From contig NZ_CP054301.1 of assembly GCF_013372285.1 (NCBI RefSeq), positions 186,001 to 250,000 of the forward strand: 64,000 nt of DNA, read 5' to 3'. A program made the translations under genes and the position numbers. The notes below the pieces were generated by a model that had not been told where the DNA came from, ran no database searches, and was given only the letters and a program-made list of their open reading frames with translations. Shown piece by piece: positions 1 to 8,466 of this stretch. How positions within the stretch are numbered: position 1 is the first letter of the stretch; the number at the start of each line of letters is the position of its first letter. The DNA is from Marinomonas primoryensis. Its GTDB lineage: Bacteria; Pseudomonadota; Gammaproteobacteria; Pseudomonadales; Marinomonadaceae.

Positions 1-291
1 CTTTCTGCTGCTTTCATGGACGATGATAATACCGATCAGAAGGTATCTTCTTTTGCGGCAAACATGACCTATGGGAATTTTGGTTTGGGTGTGATTGGAT
101 CGAATGTTGATAACAAAACAGGCAATGATCCGTCCTTGCTAACGACGTATGTTGCTTACACAATGCCAGTATTAGACATTGAAAATGCGACAGTTACATT
201 AGCAGGCTCCTACTCCACCGCGGATAAAGTTGCCACTGGCGCCAATGATAAAACAACCGCGGCACGTGTTCGTTTTAACTATTCGTTCTAA
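1..291 (+). CDS. Outer-membrane porin, C-terminal fragment
   Basis: The reading frame is open to the left edge and ends at a TAA at 289-291, so only the last 96 residues are present. They show alternating hydrophobic/polar beta-strand character (FAANMTYGNFGLGVIG, TYVAYTMPVL, ARVRFNYSF) and end in Phe, the usual C-terminal signature recognised by the BAM machinery when trimeric Gram-negative porins are inserted. I infer a general diffusion porin of the outer membrane. An internal ATG at 16 is only an internal methionine. Substrate preference cannot be judged from this fragment. Confidence 0.75.
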   Translation, partial: LSAAFMDDDNTDQKVSSFAANMTYGNFGLGVIGSNVDNKTGNDPSLLTTYVAYTMPVLDIENATVTLAGSYSTADKVATGANDKTTAARVRFNYSF

Positions 292-405
292 TACATAGTT
301 AAAGGTAAGAGCAATACCGCTGGTTATTCCCTTTTCTGGCGATATTGTTCTTTCTTTATGTGCCCTTTCTACCTTTGTCCTACATACCTATTAGGCATGT
401 AGTTA

Positions 406-2280
406 TTATTCAATAACGCGTAAGGTCATTAAGTCGCTGTCTTTGGTGATGACCAATGTTGGATCAACGCGCAAACAGCTGCCAGCATAGTGTCCAGCCA
501 CGGAAAAAGTACAGACTTGTGAGCGGTAGCCTTCAATGTCGGGCAGTTTCCAAAGTGCTTGAAAGATTTGGTCCTGATGGGAAAAACGACCCGCTGTTTC
601 TTCCATCAAAGCGTCTTCACCATCGAATAAACTGATGTTAAAGCCACAACGGCCAGCAATAGGTTTACTCACATATCCGTTGGTTTTAAGAGAGTCGCTT
701 AGTTCAAAAGACGATTCCAATAAATAAGGATGATCAGGGAAAAGCATCCATAAAACGGGTAAAATCGCTTTATTGCTCGGAATAAGTGTCCAAAGTGGTT
801 CATATACCATCACGTCTTTGCGCAATAACACATCCACTAAGCGTGGTGCTGTACTGCGCGGCGTATCAGTCTGATAATCCCGTAGGCGTTGTTCATCGTC
901 GTCACATTCAGCACGAATCTGATCTAACGCGGTTTCCCATGCCCAAGTCTTCCATACCCAGCGAATTTTGACGCCATCGGCATCGACCACATCACCCTCT
1001 TCGTCCCAACGTAAGTTGGCGACACCTTTGATCACTTTACAATTTAATCCGGCTTTTTCCATGGTGCGTTTCATGAAAAGAGCGTGATAGTTTTCTTCAA
1101 GGTCGGTGTCTTGCATGATGTGAATCACGCCTTTCACGTCGCTGTTTTTCCACGCTTCAATCAATTCGTCGATCAGTTCCGTAGCTGAACCATCTCCTTC
1201 ATTGCCGCCATAATGCTTGGCCCATTTCTCTTGGATAATCCCCGCTTCCATATAGCAAGAAGCCGAGTCACAGTTGTACTCGTAAACCTTGATACCTTGT
1301 GCGGATACGCTGAAATCGAACCTTCCAGTGATCATTTGATTACGACGATTGTCCCAAGATTGATGAATCTTCGGCCATAACGCCGGTGGAATGTTAAAGC
1401 TAGATAACAGTTCATCGTTTTGTAATACGTAGTCTGTCGCGTGCATAAACAAAGCGTGCAATTCGTTCGTCGCGCGTTTCAGTTCCCGTTCAGCGGTCTC
1501 GGTCATGACCATGTATTTGTGGTCGTCTTCGACTCGGCTGGCGAGTTTGTGTCCACCCATCATATCGACAAAGGCTTCTTCCGCTGGATTGGCGATATTT
1601 AACCAAGCGCGTGTGGCTTGACCCTTGTCCGGCACATGGCGTAGTTGTAGATCGAAAAGTGTTGGATCGTCAGGCTCAATATTTTCTGCATGCTGGTCAT
1701 CGTCGGTTTGAATGACCCAACCTAAAATAGAAGCGTCACCATAGGAGCAGCGTAACCAGTAGCCGCCATCGTCGCTGATTCGTGCTTCTAGTTCGCGGGA
1801 ATAGTCTTGCCCTTCAGACCAAACGTGGTGACCGACGTTTTGTTCAATCAAATGCAGGCGATCCGGCATGACTTTGGTGATAATGGCGACATGGCCGGTG
1901 ACTTCAAATTCGCCGCCTTCGCTCCAAATTAACAAGGAGCCAACTTCTGGATGACGCAAGGATCCATTGCGAAACGATTTCAGCGGTAAGCGGCTTTCGT
2001 CGACAATCAGTCGAGCGGACGTCAGGCGGAAAATATCGTACGCCATGGCGACGTCATCAAAGATGTAGCCTTTATTGAGATACAACCAACGACGAGCAAA
2101 CTCAACACATTGCCATTTGTAACCCATGAAAACGCCGTCCACATAACTGCGGTAAGCATGACGATTGGGTAACTCGTTGTCATCGGCAGAATCATAATCA
2201 GACGAGTAAACAGGGACGTTGCCTGGCGCTATGCCTAACAAGGTGCCAAAGGGTGTTGGTTTAGTGGAATCAGATACCAT
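406..2280 (-). CDS. gss: Bifunctional glutathionylspermidine synthetase/amidase
   Basis: Predicted cytoplasmic enzyme of 624 residues that joins glutathione to spermidine using ATP and also hydrolyses the conjugate; E. coli Gss has 619 residues. The N-terminal CHAP amidase domain (about 1-200) carries the expected cysteine in YKWQCVEFARRW at residue 58 (Cys59 in E. coli). The C-terminal half is an ATP-grasp ligase with KVYEYNCDSASCYMEAG and GRCGFNISLFDG. The frame is open 35 codons further upstream, but those residues are not family-like; the chosen ATG (MVSDSTKP) has a GAGGG about 11 bases before it and gives the family length. It stands alone, divergent from the reductase gene at 2513. Confidence 0.9.
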   Translation of the reverse strand: MVSDSTKPTPFGTLLGIAPGNVPVYSSDYDSADDNELPNRHAYRSYVDGVFMGYKWQCVEFARRWLYLNKGYIFDDVAMAYDIFRLTSARLIVDESRLPLKSFRNGSLRHPEVGSLLIWSEGGEFEVTGHVAIITKVMPDRLHLIEQNVGHHVWSEGQDYSRELEARISDDGGYWLRCSYGDASILGWVIQTDDDQHAENIEPDDPTLFDLQLRHVPDKGQATRAWLNIANPAEEAFVDMMGGHKLASRVEDDHKYMVMTETAERELKRATNELHALFMHATDYVLQNDELLSSFNIPPALWPKIHQSWDNRRNQMITGRFDFSVSAQGIKVYEYNCDSASCYMEAGIIQEKWAKHYGGNEGDGSATELIDELIEAWKNSDVKGVIHIMQDTDLEENYHALFMKRTMEKAGLNCKVIKGVANLRWDEEGDVVDADGVKIRWVWKTWAWETALDQIRAECDDDEQRLRDYQTDTPRSTAPRLVDVLLRKDVMVYEPLWTLIPSNKAILPVLWMLFPDHPYLLESSFELSDSLKTNGYVSKPIAGRCGFNISLFDGEDALMEETAGRFSHQDQIFQALWKLPDIEGYRSQVCTFSVAGHYAGSCLRVDPTLVITKDSDLMTLRVIE

Positions 2281-2512
2281 CGTGGTGAAATCCCTCACGC
2301 AAAAGCGTTTAATAGGGTCAAAGAAAAGACGATAAGAACACCGTCTTGGTGCTCGCAATATAGTCCTTGCAAAGTGGGTCTGCAAGCACTGAAAAGGTTA
2401 TTAATTGAGCGACTATTCAGTAAAGAAAGTGCACGAGATTGTTTTTTTGAATTACTGCCATATGTAGTGTTTATCTTTGATATCAAGATTGAAACTTATT
2501 CTGGAGTTCATA

Positions 2513-3589
2513 ATGACTAACACAGCAACAACACTATTTAGCCCTGTTAAATTAGGCGATTTAGAACTGCCAAACCGTTTTGTAATGGCGCCATTAACGC
2601 GCACACGCGCTCCTGGGCACCTACCAAACGCTTTGATGGCAGAGTATTACTCTCAACGTGCTAGTACTGGTTTGGTAATTACTGAATGTACTATGGTAAC
2701 TGAAGGCACCTCGTCTTTTGGAGATGATCCAGGCATTTATTCGCAAGAGCAAATTGAAGGCTGGAAACTAACGACAGACGCGGTTCATAAAGCCGGTGGT
2801 CGTATTTTTATGCAAATTTGGCATGGTGGTCGCGCTGCGCACCCGTTACTGAATGGCGGTAAAGACGCCGTCTCGTCAAGCGCACTTGCAATCGAAGGTG
2901 AAACGCATACGCCGGAAGGTAAAAAACCGTATACCGTGCCTCGTGAGTTGACCGTAAGTGAAATCAAAGCAATTGTGAACGATTTCCGACAAGGCGCGAT
3001 CAACGCCAAAGAAGCGGGCTTTGATGGTGTAGAAATTCACGGCGCGAATGGTTACTTGATCGATCAGTTCTTACGTGACAGCGCGAACCAGCGTACAGAC
3101 GAATACGGCGGCTCGTTGGAAAACCGCACACGTTTCCTATTCGAAGTGATTGAAGCCGTAACCGGTGTGTTTGGTAGCGGCCGAGTGGGGTTACGCCTTT
3201 CACCTTTGAACAGCTTCCAAAGCATGAAAGACAGCGATCCTATCGCGTGGACTCACTTCTTATCTGAGCAACTAAATCGCTTTGATTTGGCGTATGTGCA
3301 TTTGATGCGCGCCGACTTCTTTGGCTTACAAAAAGCGGATGTGGTGAGTGTGGCCCGTGGTGCTTACAAAGGCCACTTAATGGTTAACATGGGTTACAGC
3401 CCTGAAGAAGCGAACCAAGTTATTGCGGATGGTCAAGCGGACAGCGTGGCATTTGGTACAGGCATCCTTGCGAATCCTGATTTCGTTGAGCGAGTTAAAG
3501 AAGGTGCAGAGTTGAACCTACCAAACTCCGACACTTTTTACACGTCAGGCGCAGAAGGGTACACAGACTACCCATTTATGACCGCGTAA
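2513..3589 (+). CDS. nemA: Old yellow enzyme family NADH:flavin oxidoreductase, NemA-like
   Basis: Predicted FMN-dependent ene-reductase of 358 residues, close to E. coli NemA (365), which reduces activated alkenes, N-ethylmaleimide and nitro compounds. It opens with LFSPVKLGDLELPNRFVMAPLTRTRA, the typical OYE N terminus, followed by MQIWHGGRAAHP and the HGANGYLIDQFLRD motif with the substrate-binding His and Asn and a following Tyr. An upstream TTG at 2477 is in frame, but the ATG at 2513 has a GGAG ribosome site (TTCTGGAGTTCATA) and matches family starts. It is monocistronic, with a strong terminator at 3614-3649. The true substrate is unknown; detoxification is inferred. Confidence 0.88.
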   Translation: MTNTATTLFSPVKLGDLELPNRFVMAPLTRTRAPGHLPNALMAEYYSQRASTGLVITECTMVTEGTSSFGDDPGIYSQEQIEGWKLTTDAVHKAGGRIFMQIWHGGRAAHPLLNGGKDAVSSSALAIEGETHTPEGKKPYTVPRELTVSEIKAIVNDFRQGAINAKEAGFDGVEIHGANGYLIDQFLRDSANQRTDEYGGSLENRTRFLFEVIEAVTGVFGSGRVGLRLSPLNSFQSMKDSDPIAWTHFLSEQLNRFDLAYVHLMRADFFGLQKADVVSVARGAYKGHLMVNMGYSPEEANQVIADGQADSVAFGTGILANPDFVERVKEGAELNLPNSDTFYTSGAEGYTDYPFMTA

Positions 3590-3613
3590 TCTGTCATAGA
3601 AAACCGACGGCTT

Positions 3614-3649
3614 AAAAACGCCAAGGCCTTTGCCTTGGCGTTTTTTTTT
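3614..3649 (+). terminator. Intrinsic terminator after nemA-like gene
   Basis: A perfect stem CGCCAAGGC/GCCTTGGCG (3619-3627 and 3632-3640) with a 4-base loop, extended by A5/T5, is followed by nine T residues. It lies 25 bases after the stop codon of the reductase gene. Confidence 0.9.
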
Positions 3650-3765
3650 GTGCGTTTTGAATGGCATTCATTTGGCTGTATATTTTTCAAAAAAAAGCCC
3701 ATTGACGTTTGAAGTAGAAGTCTTTTAACTTGGCGGTAATCATTTCTTTTTAAGGTAAATCTAAC

Positions 3766-4923
3766 GTGACCATTGCTTCTCATGTTGTTTCAAAACTGCC
3801 GTCTGTCGGCACCACCATTTTTACTAGAATGTCGGCGTTAGCGGCGGAAAAAGGTGCGATCAATTTGTCGCAAGGGTTTCCCGATTTTCCGCCGGATGCG
3901 AGATTATTACAGCGCGCGTCACAAGCGTTGTTAACGGGTAACAATCAGTATTCGCCCATGACAGGGTTGCCATTATTAAGAGACACGGTGGCGGGTTTAA
4001 TTGAACGTCACTATGACCGCAAGGTCAGTGCGCTGGATGAAATTACTATTACCAGCGGCGCATCAGAAGCCATTTTTGATGCCATTGCTGCGATCATCCA
4101 TCAAGGCGATGAAGTGATCTTGTTCGACCCCGCTTACGATTTGTATGAACCGGCCGTGACGCTCGCAGGGGGCGTTTGTAAACGAGTGACCTTGTTTGCA
4201 CCGGACTTTCGCCCAGATTGGCACGCGTTTGAAAAATTACTGACCGATCAAACGCGTTTGGTCTTGATCAACACGCCACATAACCCAACAGGCAGTTGCT
4301 GGACTCAGCAAGATTTGGATTGCTTATGGCAAGCGATAGAGAGTCGTGACATTTATGTGTTGTCCGACGAAGTGTATGAGTTTATTTATTTCGGAAAGTC
4401 TATAGTAAGCGTTCACAAACACGCTGAGCTTGCAACACGGAGTTTTGTTGTCTCATCGTTCGGGAAAAGTTTTCACCTTACTGGCTGGAAAGTCGGCTAT
4501 GTCGTTGCCCCACCGGCGTTAACGGCAGAGCTTCGTAAGGTGCATCAATTTGTGACCTTCTGTACGGCAACGCCTTTGCAACAAGCCTTGGCAGAGCACC
4601 TACGTGAATTACCTGAGGAAAGTACGGCATTAGCGGCGTTTTATCAGCGAAAACGGGACGTGCTAAGAAATGCGTTGGCCGACAGCCGCTTCACCCTGTT
4701 GCCTTGTGAAGGCACGTATTTTCAATTGTTAGATTACAGCGACATTAGTGATTTGGATGATGTGGCATTTTGCGAATGGCTGATTGATGAAGTGGGCGTC
4801 GCGGCGATTCCCATTAGTGTGTTTTATCAGCATCCGCCTGAAAACCAGCGGGTTATTCGTTTGTGCTTCGCCAAAGAAGAAAGCACCTTATTAGACGCAG
4901 CACAGCGATTAAGTCAGCTTTGA
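3766..4923 (+). CDS. PLP-dependent aminotransferase, methionine aminotransferase (YbdL) type
   Basis: Fold-type I aminotransferase of 385 residues, matching E. coli YbdL (386), which transaminates methionine and aromatic amino acids with 2-oxo acids. Visible landmarks are INLSQGFPDF (32-41), the NTPHNPTG loop (169-176), the PLP-contacting LSDEVYE (199-205) and the Schiff-base lysine K234 in SSFGKSFHLTGWK. The start is GTG (MTIASHVV) with AAGG about 12 bases upstream; there is no better in-frame ATG nearby. It is a single gene between two hairpins. A role in methionine salvage is known for the family but cannot be proven from context. Confidence 0.85.
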   Translation: MTIASHVVSKLPSVGTTIFTRMSALAAEKGAINLSQGFPDFPPDARLLQRASQALLTGNNQYSPMTGLPLLRDTVAGLIERHYDRKVSALDEITITSGASEAIFDAIAAIIHQGDEVILFDPAYDLYEPAVTLAGGVCKRVTLFAPDFRPDWHAFEKLLTDQTRLVLINTPHNPTGSCWTQQDLDCLWQAIESRDIYVLSDEVYEFIYFGKSIVSVHKHAELATRSFVVSSFGKSFHLTGWKVGYVVAPPALTAELRKVHQFVTFCTATPLQQALAEHLRELPEESTALAAFYQRKRDVLRNALADSRFTLLPCEGTYFQLLDYSDISDLDDVAFCEWLIDEVGVAAIPISVFYQHPPENQRVIRLCFAKEESTLLDAAQRLSQL

Positions 4924-4947
4924 GTGGTTCTCGTTTTTGATATAAAA

Positions 4948-4995
4948 CACCCCATGACAAACGCGTTCAATAATGGCGCTCGTTTGTCATGGGTG
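4948..4995. terminator. Hairpin between convergent genes
   Basis: Inverted repeat CACCCCATGACAAACG / CGTTTGTCATGGGTG with a 17-base loop and one bulged C. It sits between the plus-strand aminotransferase and the minus-strand GFA-like gene and may terminate both, but no T-run follows, so the call is tentative. Confidence 0.4.
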
Positions 4996-5015
4996 CTGGA
5001 TGGATTGAAAGTCTT

Positions 5016-5423
5016 TTAGCTTGGCATACCGTCGAACGCTGGAACATCGACTAAGCGCTGATCCCAGTTGCCTTTGCTGTCCATAAATATATGCGCTTGG
5101 GGTGTTATGTCGACATCTGTGTCTAAGCAGCCGGCAGGAACAACGACTAAGCCTCGTGACTTTGCATCAGTAGGTATATTTGACCCACAAACCGAGCAAA
5201 AAGTACGAGCAAAGTTTGTATCTTCTAGTCGATAAAAACTGAGTTTTTCTTCTCCGCTTAACCAGCGTAATGCAGCGCCCGGCGCGAATAAACTCGCGCA
5301 ATGGGCCGAGCCTGATGTTTTTCGACAACGACTACAATGACAAAGGAAAAACTTTTTAAATTCGCCCTCTAATTCAAATTTAACCGCGCCGCACAGGCAA
5401 GATCCAGTATGAAGATGACTCAT
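5016..5423 (-). CDS. GFA-like (CENP-V/GFA domain) zinc-binding protein
   Basis: Small protein of 135 residues with the complete zinc-ligand set of the GFA fold: CLC (C9, C11), CHCSRC (C28, C30, C33) and CSVC (C76, C79), plus the conserved RKTSGSAH. The founding member was described as glutathione-dependent formaldehyde-activating enzyme, but most relatives have no proven activity, so I call only the fold. It is transcribed alone toward the aminotransferase gene. The bdhA terminator at 5519-5556 separates it from the upstream TRAP operon. Confidence 0.85.
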   Translation of the reverse strand: MSHLHTGSCLCGAVKFELEGEFKKFFLCHCSRCRKTSGSAHCASLFAPGAALRWLSGEEKLSFYRLEDTNFARTFCSVCGSNIPTDAKSRGLVVVPAGCLDTDVDITPQAHIFMDSKGNWDQRLVDVPAFDGMPS

Positions 5424-5518
5424 AGTGATGTATTCCTAATGACGTAAATTTTAGATTTTTATTATAGAGGGCAGGTGTAATTATTGTTAGATTTTTTGTT
5501 CTAGCGTCAATATGACAC

Positions 5519-5556
5519 AAAAAAATGACCTTAAAGAAACATTAAGGTCATTTTTT
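5519..5556 (-). terminator. Terminator of the TRAP/bdhA operon
   Basis: Stem AAAAATGACCTTAA / TTAAGGTCATTTTT with a 7-base loop, A-rich on one side and T-rich on the other, 34 bases downstream of the bdhA stop. It can work in both directions. Confidence 0.85.
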
Positions 5557-5589
5557 CTGAAACGTACTTGAGGACGATGTCGTCCGTCT

Positions 5590-6363
5590 TTACTGAGCGG
5601 TATATCCTCCATCAATGACGATGGCTTGTCCGGTCACGCCTCTTGCTGAAGGGCTGGTGAGAAACAAACAGTAGTCCGAAATCTCATCTACTGTGAGTAA
5701 GCGCCGTTGCGGTACCAGTGGCCAAATGACTTCTTCCAGCACATGGTCGAGAGACACATTGCGCGTTTTGGCTAAGTCTTCCAGCTGATTTCTTACCAAG
5801 GGCGTGTCCACATAGCCGGGACACAGCGCATTGATGGTCACACCAAAAGGCGCCGCTTCAAGTGCTGCGACCTTCGTGAGACCAATTACGCCATGTTTGG
5901 CGGAGTTATAGCCTGCTTTCCCTGCAAAACCGATTAAACCATTAATTGACGCCATATTAATGATTCGTCCATCGCCTTTTTCTTTCATTAGCGGCAGAAT
6001 TTTTTTGATCGCCAAAAAGGGCGCAATCAGCATAATGTCGATTAACCGACGGTACGTTTCTGAAGGAAATTCTTCAATGGGCGCAATATATTGAACACCA
6101 GCATTATTGATCAGAATGTCGATGTGGCCAAATTGCTCAATGGCGGAATCTATGGCGCCCATAAACTGCGTTTCGTTGGTGACATCACAGGCAAAAAAAG
6201 CACAGTGTTGATTAAATTCAGACAGCTGATTTTTAGCCTCTTCGATTGCGCTTTGACTGAAATCTAAAATAGCGACACTCATATTGGATTTGAGAAATGC
6301 ATGAGCAATCTCTAACCCTATGCCACTGGCCGCTCCCGTAATTAAGACTGTTTTATTGTTCAT
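5590..6363 (-). CDS. bdhA: 3-hydroxybutyrate dehydrogenase (SDR family)
   Basis: Classical short-chain dehydrogenase of 257 residues, predicted to oxidise D-3-hydroxybutyrate to acetoacetate with NAD. It has the TGAASGIG cofactor loop (9-16), NNAG (86-89) and the catalytic triad S139, Y152, K156 in MASINGLIGFAGKAGYNSAK. The segment AALEAAPFGVTINALCPGYVDTPLV followed by a QRRLLTVDEIS region is characteristic of bacterial 3-hydroxybutyrate dehydrogenases. It is the last gene of a minus-strand dctP-dctQ-dctM-bdhA unit, starting 30 bases after dctM. That position suggests it oxidises what the TRAP system imports. Another hydroxy-acid substrate remains possible. Confidence 0.83.
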   Translation of the reverse strand: MNNKTVLITGAASGIGLEIAHAFLKSNMSVAILDFSQSAIEEAKNQLSEFNQHCAFFACDVTNETQFMGAIDSAIEQFGHIDILINNAGVQYIAPIEEFPSETYRRLIDIMLIAPFLAIKKILPLMKEKGDGRIINMASINGLIGFAGKAGYNSAKHGVIGLTKVAALEAAPFGVTINALCPGYVDTPLVRNQLEDLAKTRNVSLDHVLEEVIWPLVPQRRLLTVDEISDYCLFLTSPSARGVTGQAIVIDGGYTAQ

Positions 6364-6393
6364 TTTTCATTCTCCAAACTGGAAAGCAAGCGG

Positions 6394-7755
6394 CTAACCG
6401 TAAATTACTTCTGGTAACCAAAGGACGAGGTCTGGAAATAAGAAGACCAAAAGTACCGCCAACAACTGCAAAAGGACGAATGGAATGACGCCTTTGTATA
6501 TGTGTAGCGTGGTCACGCCAGGGGGGGCGACACCTTTGAGGTAGAAAAGAGAGAAGCCGACAGGAGGCGTTAAAAAAGAGGTTTGTAGTGCCAAAGCAAA
6601 CAACACTACAAACCACACCAAATTGAAATCTAATGCGACAACGACGGGTCCGACAAGCGGCAGTAGGATCAAACTGATTTCCAGCCAATCTAAGAAAAAG
6701 CCAGCGACAAAAGCGATCAAAAGGATGACCACGATGATGCCTGCGGGTGACAAGGGGATGCTTTGCAATAAATCGCTGATGAACTCATCGCCACCAAGTG
6801 TTCTTAATACCACCGCAAAGGCCGTTGCGCCTAAGAATATTCCGAATACAAAGGAGGTCGTGATCGTGGTTTTACGACAGACTTCGGCCAGCATTTTCAT
6901 GTTGAAGCGTTTGTTCAAAATAGCCAATATCGTCGCGCCTAATGCCCCAACGCCAGCGGCTTCGGTTGGCGACACAATTCCCATAAAAATAGAGCCCAAA
7001 ACCGAAAGAATAAGAGCGAGAGGCGGAAAAACAGCTTTTAGCGCAGACCAGATTAATCCCATGGTAACGGGAGGTAAATTCTGTGGAGGTTGGCAGACTG
7101 ATGGGTTAAATATGGCGGAAAGGATGACATAGACAATGTACAAGGCGCCGAGTAATAACCCCGGAATGAGCGCCCCCATAAATAAGTTACCGACGGAGAG
7201 AGACAGTTGATCCGCCATGATGATCAACATGATGCTAGGCGGAATCAAAATCCCCAAGGTTCCCGACGAAGCAACAATACCACTGGCGAAGGAAGGTGAA
7301 TATTTTTGCTCTAACATCACTGGCATAGACAACATGGCCAGCAACACCACTGACGCACCAACGATGCCCGTTGACGCCGCAAACAAGATACCGATTAAAA
7401 TGACGGCCACTCCAAGCCCGCCTCGGAATCGACCAAACAAATTAACAAAGTTCACCATCAAACGTTCAGCGACACCGGAACGTTCCAGCATGAGTCCCAT
7501 GAAAATAAACATAGGCAGGGCGACGAGCACCCAATTGCTCATTTGGGCATAAATCCTTTGGACGATGGTGCCGTAAATGCGCCAATCATTCATGTAATAG
7601 GTGTCCCAATCCAGATATTGAGACGTTAAAACACCAATGACACTGAAGACAATCGCCAACCCTGCGAGAATCCAAGCAACTGGAAAGCCAGAAAAAATCA
7701 ATAAAATAAAACAGCCAAGCATGGCTATAACTAAGAGTTCATATGCTTCGAACAC
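6394..7755 (-). CDS. dctM: TRAP transporter large permease (DctM)
   Basis: Very hydrophobic protein of 453 residues with about 12 membrane segments; the large subunit of a sodium-driven TRAP importer. Typical features are GFPVAWILAGLA near the N terminus, VASSGTLGILIPPSIMLI, and IVSPTEAAGVGALGA. The open frame extends to 7824 inside dctQ, but the GTG at 7755 is preceded by AGGGGA at good spacing, lies 16 bases after the dctQ stop, and begins at the first membrane segment, so I choose it. It pairs with dctQ and dctP just upstream. Confidence 0.88.
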   Translation of the reverse strand: MFEAYELLVIAMLGCFILLIFSGFPVAWILAGLAIVFSVIGVLTSQYLDWDTYYMNDWRIYGTIVQRIYAQMSNWVLVALPMFIFMGLMLERSGVAERLMVNFVNLFGRFRGGLGVAVILIGILFAASTGIVGASVVLLAMLSMPVMLEQKYSPSFASGIVASSGTLGILIPPSIMLIIMADQLSLSVGNLFMGALIPGLLLGALYIVYVILSAIFNPSVCQPPQNLPPVTMGLIWSALKAVFPPLALILSVLGSIFMGIVSPTEAAGVGALGATILAILNKRFNMKMLAEVCRKTTITTSFVFGIFLGATAFAVVLRTLGGDEFISDLLQSIPLSPAGIIVVILLIAFVAGFFLDWLEISLILLPLVGPVVVALDFNLVWFVVLFALALQTSFLTPPVGFSLFYLKGVAPPGVTTLHIYKGVIPFVLLQLLAVLLVFLFPDLVLWLPEVIYG

Positions 7756-7771
7756 AAACTTCCCCTGAAAA

Positions 7772-8374
7772 TTAGCCTTTTGAATGGCGGTTATGAGTAG
7801 ATACGCCTCGAAGGAAAGCGACACAGCGAAGCCAGCGAGAAGTGGCCGCCATGATCAACAAAGCCAGTGCGATCAAAATGAATGACTTGAGAATCCAACG
7901 CATTGGCAGACCATCAAAAGATGGCGATACCTCGTTTAGTCGGTAAGACCGCTCAACAAAGGGAAGGGCATAGCTAAACATCACAAAACAAAAGGGCAAT
8001 AATAAAAGGCTGATCCCAACGATTTCAACCCACACTCTTCGTTTCATAGGCCAATGCTCAGCCAGCGCATCGACGCGAACATGACCATCGTGAATAAAAC
8101 AGTAGGACAGACCGAGCATGAAACCAACGGCGTACAAGTGCCATTGCAGTTCCTCTAACGCCACAAACGTCGTATTGAAAAAGTAGCGCATTAGGGCATT
8201 GCCCACGATTAGGAGCATTAAGGCTAACCATATCCAAGAAATGCATTGGCCCATTTTTTCAATAAAAGATTCGAGACAGTGTGACACCTTGGTATGAGGT
8301 AGCTCGGCAATATTGGAATGCGATAATTTCGCCTCGATTTCAGCTAAATTCAATTCAGTTGATGGATCGGACAT
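7772..8374 (-). CDS. dctQ: TRAP transporter small permease (DctQ)
   Basis: Four-helix membrane protein of 200 residues with the DctQ pattern: a first helix ISWIWLALMLLIVGNALMRYFF followed by ALEELQWHLYAVGFMLGLSYCF and HVRVDALAEHW. It has a long N-terminal cytoplasmic extension of about 55 residues. The frame is open upstream to 8446, but the ATG at 8374 (MSDPSTEL) has an AAGGGGAAAG ribosome site and avoids the hairpin region behind dctP. The length fits the larger TRAP subfamily that carries monocarboxylates and aromatic acids. Confidence 0.85.
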   Translation of the reverse strand: MSDPSTELNLAEIEAKLSHSNIAELPHTKVSHCLESFIEKMGQCISWIWLALMLLIVGNALMRYFFNTTFVALEELQWHLYAVGFMLGLSYCFIHDGHVRVDALAEHWPMKRRVWVEIVGISLLLLPFCFVMFSYALPFVERSYRLNEVSPSFDGLPMRWILKSFILIALALLIMAATSRWLRCVAFLRGVSTHNRHSKG

Positions 8375-8420
8375 GTCTTTCCCCTTTGATTCCGGATGGT
8401 TTATACACCCAGTGAAAAAC

Positions 8421-8442
8421 GTCGGCACCATAAGGTGCCGAC
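8421..8442 (-). terminator. Hairpin between dctP and dctQ
   Basis: Perfect 9-bp stem GTCGGCACC/GGTGCCGAC with a 4-base loop, without a T-run. Such hairpins after binding-protein genes usually stabilise or partly terminate the message so that the periplasmic protein is made in excess over the permeases. Confidence 0.6.
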
Positions 8443-8466
8443 TCACTTAACAGAGTTCAAATAGAG

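Noticed and set aside
6623..7132. A 169-codon plus-strand frame opposite dctM.
   Set aside because: It is antisense to a clearly identified membrane protein gene and is a composition shadow with low-complexity T/P/I content.
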